Assembly: GCA_021783435.1 (NCBI GenBank)
Contig: JAJXUC010000075.1
Span: 1 to 18,529 of the forward strand
Direction: 5' to 3'
DNA from: Pseudomonadota bacterium
Lineage (GTDB): Bacteria > Pseudomonadota > Gammaproteobacteria > Burkholderiales > Burkholderiaceae
Length of the DNA stretch: 18,529 nt
Shown one piece after another: positions 1-8,988 of the stretch. Positions within the stretch are counted from its first letter, which is position 1; each line of letters opens with the position of its first letter. The notes below the pieces were generated by a model. The model did no database searches. It worked only from the letters and a program-made list of their open reading frames with translations, and had not been told where the DNA came from. A program made the position numbers and the translations under genes.

Positions 1-114
1 AATCCAGACGGCGCCTCGAGATCTCCATTGGCGCGCTGCAAACAGCAAAGCCCACGAGCACTTGCCTGGATTCAGGCAGCCTTCATCGTGGGCTGGAACT
101 GCTGCAGCCGGCAT
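1..114 (-). CDS. rnpA: Probable ribonuclease P protein component, N-terminal part (cut by window edge)
   Basis: An open frame of 38 codons starts at an ATG (114-112) and runs off the left edge without a stop; the other two minus-strand frames close within about 100 bases of the rpmH stop. Its position 56 bases downstream of rpmH on the same strand is where RNase P protein is found in nearly all bacteria. RNase P protein is the basic protein cofactor of the ribozyme that trims the 5' leader of pre-tRNA. The visible residues include WALLFAARQWRSRG (residues 21-34), which is compatible with the early F-x(n)-R-rich part of RnpA. The match is weak, the leading 13 residues look unlike the family, and the diagnostic RNR motif would lie outside the window. 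The identification rests mainly on synteny. The frame is also open upstream of the ATG, so another start is possible. Confidence 0.45.
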   Translation of the reverse strand, partial: MPAAAVPAHDEGCLNPGKCSWALLFAARQWRSRGAVWI

Positions 115-170
115 GGTGCCGCTGCCCTGGATGCGCCAAAAACAGGCCGTGCGACCTGGGATTGCGAAAC

Positions 171-305
171 TCAGACCGCCAAGCGCTTGCGACCCTTCGC
201 GCGGCGGGCGTTGATCACGGCGCGGCCGCCTGCGGTGCGCATGCGCACCAGAAAACCATGGGTGCGTTTGCGGCGGGTCTTGGAAGGCTGATAGGTACGT
301 TTCAT
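171..305 (-). CDS. rpmH: 50S ribosomal protein L34
   Basis: This 44-residue, very basic protein begins [18 protein letters not shown] and ends AKGRKRLAV, an essentially complete match to the L34 consensus (MKRTYQPS...R..GFR.RM.T..GR.V...RR.KGR..L). L34 is a small protein of the large ribosomal subunit. The ATG (305-303) is fixed by the universal MKRTYQ start. A longer in-frame reading beginning near 440 is only read-through of the leader. The Shine-Dalgarno is poor (a GAG about 7 bases upstream). The gene lies just ahead of the probable rnpA and is divergent from dnaA across the non-coding origin-type region, the conserved bacterial rnpA-rpmH-dnaA arrangement. Confidence 0.97.
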   Translation of the reverse strand: MKRTYQPSKTRRKRTHGFLVRMRTAGGRAVINARRAKGRKRLAV

Positions 306-445
306 GATGAGACTCGGTGGGGCTGATCCTGGATGATCCTGGCGACTGTGCGGTGATGCGGTCGCGCTGCCTGCAGGCTCGGTTCGGATGCATTCCTTCG
401 CCTGGACGCATGCGATCTTAATCCTTGCAAGCTCAAACAAAACCG

Positions 446-461
446 CAGGGATTTAACCCTG
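446..461. repeat. Short inverted repeat in the rpmH leader / origin region
   Basis: The arms CAGGG (446-450) and CCCTG (457-461) flank a six-base ATTTAA spacer. In the rpmH transcript direction the hairpin would sit about 140 bases upstream of the start codon. It has no T-run, so it is not a typical terminator. It could be an AT-centred protein-binding palindrome or chance. Confidence 0.25.
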
Positions 462-620
462 TGAATTTTGCAAAAAACATGCAATTTCAACAAATTAGGC
501 CCTGGATGTCAATGCGCGTGAATCAACTCGGCAAACGGGCATGGGCCAGGACCGAGACTTGATGCCCGTCCCGACGCGATGGCGATGACGCGTCGGGCCA
601 AAAATTTGGGCGCCCGGATC

Positions 621-629
621 TGTGGATAA
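621..629 (-). promoter_or_regulatory. DnaA box (perfect consensus)
   Basis: TGTGGATAA is the exact reverse complement of the high-affinity DnaA box TTATCCACA. It lies 184 bases upstream of the dnaA start, a usual place for DnaA autoregulation and for an origin box. The 9-mer is specific enough to be meaningful here. Confidence 0.8.
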
Positions 630-812
630 CTCCTTCGGTTGGACTAAACTAGAACGCCATAAATTCCCACCGTCGATGGCTTCTCAGCAGCATGACCGCC
701 GCGTCCATGAAACGCCCGGCTCCGGCTGAATTCAGCGATCGCGACGCGGGCGCGGCGATCCGGGTGCCTCACACCCGACGCCGGCGAAAACCAACAGCAT
801 CCATCGACCCAC

Positions 813-2252
813 ATGTCTCTCGAACAAATCTGGCAAGCCTGTTTCACCCAGCTTGCTGGCGAAATCCCCGTCCAGCAATTCTCCGCCTGGATCAAGCCGC
901 TGGCGCCGCCGAGCTGGAGCGACGATCACTCCACGGCCACATTGGCCGTGCCCAACCGCTTCAAGATGGATTGGTTGCGGGCGCAGTACAGCGAACGCAT
1001 CAGCCAGGCTCTGGCGAATGCCGCAGGTCGGCCCGTGCAACTCGAATTCGCCATCCAAAAGCACGTGCACAAACCCGCTGCGGCGGTGCAACGCATCGAT
1101 GTTGCCGAGGGCCGGCAAAACAGCGCGAACAGGGCTGACGAGGCCGCCGGGCCTGTGGCGTCAAGCACCGGTAGCACGACCCGAGCGGCTGAGGCAGGGG
1201 CGGCGGCGTTGCAGGAATCCGAGGCCATCGAACGCTCACGGCTCAACCCCGCGCTGACCTTCGAGAGTCTGGTTCCGGGCAAGGCCAACCAGTTGGCGCG
1301 CGCGGCGGCGCTGCAGGTTTCAGAAAATCCCGGCAAGTCCTATAACCCGCTATTTCTGTATGGGGGTGTGGGCCTGGGCAAGACGCACCTGGTGCAGGCC
1401 GTGGGCAACGCCTTGCTGGCGGCCAAGCCCGGAGCGCGCATTCGCTACCTGCAGGCCGAACAGTTCGTGAGCGAGGTGGTGAAGGCCTACCAGCGCAAGA
1501 CGTTCGACGAGTTCAAGCGCTACTACCACTCGCTGGACTTGCTGCTGATCGATGACGTGCAGTTTTTTGCCGGAAAGGAAAAAACGCAGGAGGAGTTTTT
1601 CTACACCTTTGAAGCCTTGGCGGCAAAACGGGCGCAAATCATTCTCACGAGTGACACCTACCCCAAGGAATTGCAGGAAATCGACGCTCGACTGACGTCG
1701 CGCTTCGACTCGGGCCTGACGGTGGCGCTCGAACCACCGGAGCTGGAAATGCGCGTGGCCATCCTGCTGCGCAAGGCCGAGGTCGAGTTGGTGAGCCTGG
1801 GTGAGGATGTGGCCTTCTTCGTCGCGAAGAATGTGCGCTCCAATGTGCGCGAACTCGAAGGCGCGCTGCGCAAAATCCTGGCTTACGCCCGGTTTTCGGG
1901 TGAAGAAATTTCCATCGGCCTGGCACGCGAGGCACTGAAAGATCTGCTGTCGCTGCAGAACCGGCAGGTCTCGGTCGAAAACATCCAGAAGACCGTGGCG
2001 GACTTCTACAAGATCAAAGTGGCCGACATGTACTCCAAACGCCGCCCTGCTTCCATCGCCCGACCGCGGCAAATTGCCATGTACCTGGCCAAGGAACTCA
2101 CGCAAAAAAGTCTGCCCGAGATTGGCGAGCTTTTCGGCGGGAGGGACCACACCACGGTTCTGCACGCCGTGCGCAAGATGACACAGGAGCGCACGCGCGT
2201 GCAAGAACTCAATCAGCAACTGCATGTGCTGGAACAAACCCTGAAGGGATGA
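813..2252 (+). CDS. dnaA: Chromosomal replication initiator protein DnaA
   Basis: DnaA is the AAA+ ATPase that binds DnaA boxes at oriC, melts the origin and loads the DnaB helicase. The 479-residue product is of normal length. Domain I (about 1-85) starts [19 protein letters not shown] and is followed by a variable low-complexity linker (about 86-145). The AAA+ core carries Walker A GGVGLGKT (184-191), Walker B LLLIDDVQ (243-250), sensor 1 ILTSD (277-281) and sensor 2 NVRELEGAL (344-352). Domain IV has the DnaA signature [11 protein letters not shown] (442-452) for DNA binding. The ATG at 813 fits the family N-terminus although the Shine-Dalgarno is weak. The gene heads dnaA-dnaN-gyrB, and the upstream perfect DnaA box suggests autoregulation. 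Confidence 0.98.
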   Translation: MSLEQIWQACFTQLAGEIPVQQFSAWIKPLAPPSWSDDHSTATLAVPNRFKMDWLRAQYSERISQALANAAGRPVQLEFAIQKHVHKPAAAVQRIDVAEGRQNSANRADEAAGPVASSTGSTTRAAEAGAAALQESEAIERSRLNPALTFESLVPGKANQLARAAALQVSENPGKSYNPLFLYGGVGLGKTHLVQAVGNALLAAKPGARIRYLQAEQFVSEVVKAYQRKTFDEFKRYYHSLDLLLIDDVQFFAGKEKTQEEFFYTFEALAAKRAQIILTSDTYPKELQEIDARLTSRFDSGLTVALEPPELEMRVAILLRKAEVELVSLGEDVAFFVAKNVRSNVRELEGALRKILAYARFSGEEISIGLAREALKDLLSLQNRQVSVENIQKTVADFYKIKVADMYSKRRPASIARPRQIAMYLAKELTQKSLPEIGELFGGRDHTTVLHAVRKMTQERTRVQELNQQLHVLEQTLKG

Positions 2253-2463
2253 ACAAGGCTGTGGACGGATTGTGGGCCCAGGTTGAACAAGCAGGGTCTC
2301 TGGCTGCTGCCGCTCGAGTTGTTCATGTTGGCGCGCCTAAACTTGCCGCGTTGTCCCCAGCGATAAATACCCATAAATAGTTGATATAAAAGAATAAAAA
2401 AACTTATCCGTAAGAATCGTATCTCTCCTGTTACTAGTCCTATTCTGAAAAGGAAGATTCATA
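2253..2463. other. dnaA-dnaN intergenic AT-rich region, candidate DNA-unwinding element
   Basis: The second half of this 211-base spacer (about 2360-2410) is strikingly AT-rich compared with its GC-rich surroundings. It contains two copies of ATAAATA (2363-2369 and 2373-2379) spaced exactly ten bases apart, i.e. on the same helical face, then an A-rich run ending in a near-consensus DnaA box. Weaker box-like 9-mers are TGTGGACGG (2260-2268) and TTGTCCCCA (2351-2359), each two changes from consensus. The region must also hold the dnaN 5' leader. An origin here is known from several bacterial groups; which spacer is oriC in this organism is inference. Confidence 0.45.
2404..2412 (+). promoter_or_regulatory. 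Near-consensus DnaA box
   Basis: TTATCCGTA differs from TTATCCACA at two adjacent positions (CA to GT at 7-8) and lies directly beside the AT-rich ATAAATA repeats, as expected of a box flanking an unwinding element. It is a moderate match only. Confidence 0.4.
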
Positions 2464-3582
2464 ATGAACAGACTCAGCGTATCGCGCGAGGCCTTGCTCA
2501 AGGGGTTGGGGGGCGTAGCCGGAATCGTGGAACGCCGGCAGACATTGCCGGTGCTGGCCAATGTGCTCATGCAGCCGCAGGGCGGTGATCTGGCCTTGAC
2601 CACCAGCGATATGGAAATACAGATGCGCGTGCGCACCACGGTAGGTGAAGGCCACACGGCCAGCGCGGACCTGCAATCCACCACGGTGAATGCGCGCAAA
2701 TTGATCGATATCTTGCGTGCAGCGCCTGCTTCCGATGCCACCTTGGAATGGATGGATGGCAAGTTCACGGTCCGTTGTGGCAAGTCGAGGTTTTCCCTGC
2801 AGACCCTACCAGCCGACGACTTCCCACTGGTGAAGGAAGCGGCCGACTATTCGGAGCAGCCCCTGGTGATCGGACAAGGCCAACTCAAGCGCATGCTGGG
2901 ATTGGTGCATTTCGCCATGGCGCAGCACGACATTCGTTACTACCTCAACGGCCTGTTGCTGGTGGCCGACGGGCATCAACTCACGCTCGTCTCGACCGAT
3001 GGCCACCGCCTGGCGCTGGTGATGTCGCAGGTCGAAGGCCTCGCCGACAAGCGCGAGGTGATCCTTCCGCGCAAGACCGTGATGGAATTGCTGCGCCTGC
3101 TCAGCGATGGCGATGAGCCGATCGAGATCCGCTTCGCCTCCAATCAGGCACGGCTGGCCTTCGGCAGCGTGGATCTGGTGAGCAAGCTGGTTGAAGGCAA
3201 ATTCCCCGACTACCAGCGCGTCGTGCCCAAGGGCCACAAATTTCATCTGACGCTGCCACGCCAGGCCTTACTGGCTGCGCTGCAGCGCGTGGCCATCGTC
3301 ACCAGCGACAAGTTCAAGGGCGTGCGCATCAATCTCGAACCTGCGAACCTGCGCATTTCCTCCACCAATGCCGAGCAGGAAGAAGCGCAGGAAGAACTCG
3401 ATGTGGAGTACAACGGCGACGCCATCGAAATCGGCTTCAACGTGGCCTATCTGATCGACGTGCTGTCCAACCTTCCCGGCGAAACCGTGCGCCTCGATCT
3501 GCTGGACGGCAACAGCAGCGTCCTGCTGACTTTGCCTGACGATGCCACCTTCAAATACGTGGTCATGCCCATGCGGATTTGA
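2464..3582 (+). CDS. dnaN: DNA polymerase III subunit beta (sliding clamp)
   Basis: The beta clamp forms a dimeric ring around DNA that tethers DNA polymerase III and other replication and repair factors. The product is 372 residues, the family's normal length. It begins MNRLSVSREALLKGLGGV, with the conserved VERRQTLPVLANVLM segment at about 22-36, and ends with the canonical YVVMPMRI, whose terminal residues help form the hydrophobic cleft that binds partner proteins. The ATG at 2464 follows a good AGGAAG Shine-Dalgarno (2451-2456) with a seven-base spacer. It lies between dnaA and gyrB in the standard origin cluster and nothing looks damaged. Confidence 0.98.
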   Translation: MNRLSVSREALLKGLGGVAGIVERRQTLPVLANVLMQPQGGDLALTTSDMEIQMRVRTTVGEGHTASADLQSTTVNARKLIDILRAAPASDATLEWMDGKFTVRCGKSRFSLQTLPADDFPLVKEAADYSEQPLVIGQGQLKRMLGLVHFAMAQHDIRYYLNGLLLVADGHQLTLVSTDGHRLALVMSQVEGLADKREVILPRKTVMELLRLLSDGDEPIEIRFASNQARLAFGSVDLVSKLVEGKFPDYQRVVPKGHKFHLTLPRQALLAALQRVAIVTSDKFKGVRINLEPANLRISSTNAEQEEAQEELDVEYNGDAIEIGFNVAYLIDVLSNLPGETVRLDLLDGNSSVLLTLPDDATFKYVVMPMRI

Positions 3583-3711
3583 TGTCAAGCGCCGACCGGC
3601 GCTGCAGCGCGGTGACAGTGACCCCGCCGCGTTCTCCCGCAACACCCGAACACCCTCCAGATAGTTTGACCGTACAGGCATCGACCAAGCCTGCGGTTTC
3701 CGATGTTTTGA

Positions 3712-6261
<2,550 letters not shown>

Positions 6262-6277
6262 GTGTGTAGGTTCTCAC

Positions 6278-6652
6278 GTGGTGGTGACCACCAACATGTT
6301 CGGAGATATCCTCACCGACGAGGCCGCCAGTTTGGTCGGTGGTTTGGGAATGGCCCCGGGGCTGTGCGCCGGGCCGCCCCACGCGATGGCACAGGCCACG
6401 CACGGATCGGCCCTGGACATATCCGGGCGCAACATCGCCAACCCCTACGCGATGATCATGTCGGGCGGCATGCTGCTCGACTGGCTGGGACGACATCAGG
6501 ATAACGCTGCGGCGATCGAGGCCGGCGCGAGCATTGAGCGGGCGTCGCAGCACGTGATCGCGCAGGGTTGCGCGCTCACACCGGACCTTGGGGGTAACGG
6601 CACGACAAGCCGCATGGGTGACGCGATTGCCGAGGCGGTGAGTGCCGATTGA
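6278..6652 (+). pseudogene. C-terminal remnant of an isocitrate/isopropylmalate dehydrogenase-family gene
   Basis: From 6278 the frame reads VVVTTNMFGDILTDEAA, the nucleotide/metal-binding region of the isopropylmalate/tartrate/isocitrate dehydrogenase family. It continues through ATHGSALDISGRNIANPYA (the family's HGSAPDIAGK.IANP motif) to GNGTTSRMGDAIAEAV and a TGA at 6652. Only about 124 of a usual 350-370 residues are present. The N-terminal two thirds, including the substrate-binding arginines and catalytic Tyr, would have to lie inside gyrB, which is intact. There is no plausible start codon with a ribosome site, so this is a 5'-truncated remnant. It is not clear whether the parent was LeuB itself; the AMAQATHGSA wording suggests a paralogue rather than housekeeping LeuB. 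Its stop overlaps the next gene's start, so the two were once an operon. Confidence 0.85.
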
Positions 6653-7887
6653 GTGAGTCGACGGAACAAGGCACGGCAGTGCCGCAGCCCGCATCGGGAG
6701 ACGCTTTCCCGAAATTGGCGCTAAGCAGCATGCTGGCAGTGCAGACCTTGGTGTCGATGGCCGCGCTGGCAGTTCCTGCAATTGCACCGGCGGTATCGTC
6801 CACCACCCGGCTGCCGCTGAGCGCGGTGGGCGTGTTCAGCGCCGCGCTGTACATCGGCGCGATGCTTGCAGCGATCAACGCCGGGGTCCCCGTGCTGCGC
6901 CTGGGTGCGATGCGCATGGCGCAGCTGTGCCTGGGCAGCGTCGCTTGCGGGCTGCTGCTGGTGGCCAGCGCAGTGCCGGCACTGCTGCTTCCCGGAGCGG
7001 TGCTGGTGGGTTTGGGCTACGGCACGGCCACGCCGGCGAGTTCTCACCTGTTTGCCTACGAGGTACCCGCGCGCTGGCGTGGCCTGGTGTTTTCGATCAA
7101 GCAGACCGGGGTGCCGCTGGGAGGCATGCTGGCCGGTGCCTTGCTGCCCGCAGCGGATCAGATCATCGGTTGGCGCCTGGCGCTCCACTTGTTGGCGCTG
7201 GCTTGCGCGGGCTGCTCATTGCTGCTGCAGCCATTGCGGGAGCGCTTCGACTGCCACCGTGAAGCCGAGCGGCGCTTCGACGCCGGCGCTTGGCTGCGCA
7301 CGCTGCACATGGTGTGGAGTCGATCGGCAGTGCGCGAGCTGGCCATTTGCACGCTGTTCTTCGCCTCGATGCAAGCCAGTCTGGCCACTTACCTGGTGGC
7401 GCAGGCCCATGTCGGCGCTGGCCTCAGTGCGGTGCGTGCAGGGCTGATGCTCGCGGTAGCACAGGCCGCCGGGGTGGTGGGGCGCATCGCATGGGGCTGG
7501 GCCAGCGACCGCTGGATACCTCCTGCGCTCATGCTGGCGCTGCTGGCTCTGGGGATGGGGGCCTGCGCGATGCTTGCGGCAGGCATGACGTCCGAATGGC
7601 CGACGACCGCGCTGTTCGCGCTCGCGCTGGTATTCGGTGCAACGGCCACCGGGTGGAATGGCGTTTACCTCGCCGAGGTGGCGCGTTTAGCGCCGCCCGG
7701 CATGGCCGGAGTGCTCACCGGCGGCACATTGTTCTTCACCTTCTGCGGCGCCTTCGCCGGTCCCACCGTCTTCGCCACCGTAGCCTCGCTGACTCGCCGC
7801 GTAGGCGACGGCTACCTGTTAATGGGCGTCCTGTTGGCTGCGCTCGGCTTGTTGCTGCTGTGGCGCCAGCGAAGAGGGGCAGAGTAG
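6649..7887 (+). CDS. MFS transporter, substrate unknown
   Basis: This 412-residue hydrophobic protein has about 12 predicted membrane segments in two halves. The half-boundary loop at about 195-225 (PLRERFDCHREAERRFD) is polar, as in the major facilitator superfamily of H+-coupled or uniport carriers. A-rich first-helix residues, RLGAMRMAQL near the helix 2-3 loop, and VGRIAWGWASDRW in the second half (the MFS D/R loop) support the call. The start is a TTG at 6649 within TTGA, overlapping the stop of the dehydrogenase remnant, with GGTGAG at 6637-6642. Translation was thus probably coupled to that gene. The substrate may once have matched the lost dehydrogenase, for example a hydroxy-dicarboxylate, but that is inference. 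The frame is intact, though with the upstream gene beheaded its original promoter is gone and it may now depend on read-through from gyrB. Confidence 0.85.
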   Translation: MSESTEQGTAVPQPASGDAFPKLALSSMLAVQTLVSMAALAVPAIAPAVSSTTRLPLSAVGVFSAALYIGAMLAAINAGVPVLRLGAMRMAQLCLGSVACGLLLVASAVPALLLPGAVLVGLGYGTATPASSHLFAYEVPARWRGLVFSIKQTGVPLGGMLAGALLPAADQIIGWRLALHLLALACAGCSLLLQPLRERFDCHREAERRFDAGAWLRTLHMVWSRSAVRELAICTLFFASMQASLATYLVAQAHVGAGLSAVRAGLMLAVAQAAGVVGRIAWGWASDRWIPPALMLALLALGMGACAMLAAGMTSEWPTTALFALALVFGATATGWNGVYLAEVARLAPPGMAGVLTGGTLFFTFCGAFAGPTVFATVASLTRRVGDGYLLMGVLLAALGLLLLWRQRRGAE

Positions 7888-8129
7888 CCGGCGAGCACGG
7901 AAGTTGCCGCTCCAGAGATTCGCGATGTACGCATGATCGATTTCGAGGGCTTGGGTCAGCCGATGCTCTTGATCCGGCAGCAGGCGCATGTGACGCCAAT
8001 GTCCTTCTGCTGACACTGGTCTCGCCCGCCCGGAGGTGTTTATAACTTTCGGCGCTGTCGTCGGATTCGGGGCGTTTCATGCAACTGCGCAGGAATGGCG
8101 CTGAGGCTGGGCGCGTTGCCATGTTTCGA
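7888..8129. other. Gene-free spacer between MFS gene and gntR-type gene
   Basis: About 240 bases lie between two convergent genes. Minus-strand open frames cover the stretch (one reads MRLLPDQEHRLTQALEIDH around 7925-7990) but match no family I know and have no ribosome site. No T-tracted terminator hairpin or insertion-sequence end was seen. It may be decayed coding DNA left at a junction between two acquired blocks. Confidence 0.4.
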
Positions 8130-8864
8130 TCAGGCCGATTCGCGTGCGCGCTTCATCTCCATCGAAAAGATGAATCGCTCCGCGGGATGGATCGAGACGG
8201 AGATTTCGAACGCAACCGCGGCAGAATCGAGGTAGCGCCTGATGATTTTCAGTGCCGGCGAGCCCGCTTCGGCCCGCAGGGGCTCGCTCAACTGCTTGGG
8301 TAGGCTGACCGCCGTGATTTGCTGCTGAATGCTCGAGATCCGCCGCCCATAGCGTGTCTCGATGAACGAGCTGACCAGCGTTTCGGGCGACGCCCGCACC
8401 CATTCGGCGATCTCGGTGTAGCTCGGATCAATGTAGACATCCGTCCAGCAAATGGGGCGCCGGGATCGGCCCCCCTCGACGCGAAGGCTGCTCAGGCGCA
8501 GCCAGCGCGTCCCGCCGGCACAGCCCAGTTCCGCGGCCAAATCAAGGTCGGCGACCACTGCCTCCATGCTCTGAACGCTGCGCACGTGCTGCGCACCAAA
8601 CTGAGCCAGCTCATCCACCGTGGCGATCGATTGCGTGAACGCCGCGCGCGGACGTGATGCCTCCACCCGCGTACCGACATTCTTGCGGCGCGAGATCAGC
8701 CCCAACTGATGCAACTCATCCAGGGCCTTTCGAACGGTGTAGCGGCTTGCTCCAAACCGTTCGCAGAGTTCGAACTCCGTTGGCAACAAAGACCCCACGG
8801 GATGTCGTCCTTCGGCGATTCCCTCGGCAAGGATGCGTGCCAGGTCCGTGTGACTCTTCTTCAT
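8130..8864 (-). CDS. GntR-family (HutC/UTRA-type) transcriptional regulator
   Basis: The 244-residue protein has an N-terminal winged helix-turn-helix (about 5-68) with the GntR signature LPTEFELCERFGASRYTVRKALDEL and the wing GLISRRKNVGTRVEAS. The C-terminal effector domain (about 90-240) has the layout of UTRA domains, with VFSSFIE-like VSSFIETRYGRRIS and a final RFIFSMEMKR strand. Such repressors release DNA when a pathway metabolite binds. The ATG at 8864 (with AAAGAGA upstream) is preferred to a TTG at 8909 because the latter would add a non-homologous leader running into the operator. It is divergent from the lyase gene, with palindromic ATATGTTCG sites between them, so it very probably represses both itself and the lyase-transporter pair. 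Confidence 0.92.
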   Translation of the reverse strand: MKKSHTDLARILAEGIAEGRHPVGSLLPTEFELCERFGASRYTVRKALDELHQLGLISRRKNVGTRVEASRPRAAFTQSIATVDELAQFGAQHVRSVQSMEAVVADLDLAAELGCAGGTRWLRLSSLRVEGGRSRRPICWTDVYIDPSYTEIAEWVRASPETLVSSFIETRYGRRISSIQQQITAVSLPKQLSEPLRAEAGSPALKIIRRYLDSAAVAFEISVSIHPAERFIFSMEMKRARESA

Positions 8865-8909
8865 CGACGGTGTCTCTTTCCCGCTTATAAGGGTTTGTAC
8901 CAAGCTCAA

Positions 8910-8922
8910 ATATGTTCGAACA
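8910..8922. promoter_or_regulatory. Putative GntR operator, site 1
   Basis: ATATGTTCG (8910-8918) overlaps the perfect 10-base palindrome TGTTCGAACA (8913-8922). The half-site is identical to those in the 19-base palindrome 19 bases further on. It lies upstream of the regulator's start, in its own promoter region. Confidence 0.55.
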
Positions 8923-8940
8923 AGTTAAGCTTTTATTGTC

Positions 8941-8959
8941 CGAACATATTATATGTTCG
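8941..8959. promoter_or_regulatory. Putative GntR operator, site 2 (perfect 9-1-9 palindrome)
   Basis: CGAACATAT-T-ATATGTTCG is a perfect inverted repeat with nine-base arms and a one-base centre, the size and symmetry expected of a dimeric GntR/HutC repressor site. It sits in the AT-rich spacer just upstream of the lyase start. A degenerate third half-site (AAACATAT, 8968-8975) follows. Binding by the adjacent regulator is inferred from position. Confidence 0.7.
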
Positions 8960-8988
8960 TTTTTTATAAACATATTCCTGAACACCAC

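Larger units (their letters stand above)
306..812. other. rpmH-dnaA intergenic region, candidate origin of replication / dnaA promoter region
   Basis: About 500 bases without a credible gene separate divergent rpmH and dnaA. The region holds one perfect DnaA box (621-629, TGTGGATAA). It also holds a 10-base tandem repeat of TGATCCTGG (324-332 and 334-342), an AT-richer stretch at about 420-500, and a hairpin CAGGG-ATTTAA-CCCTG at 446-461. In many proteobacteria oriC or the autoregulated dnaA promoter lies here. A single strong box is few for a full origin, so the dnaA-dnaN spacer is an equally valid candidate. Short open frames inside the region have no recognisable family and are judged spurious. 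Confidence 0.5.

Noticed and set aside
1350..2237. A 295-codon minus-strand frame opposite dnaA
   Set aside because: It is antisense to the conserved AAA+ and DNA-binding domains of DnaA and has no recognisable domain.
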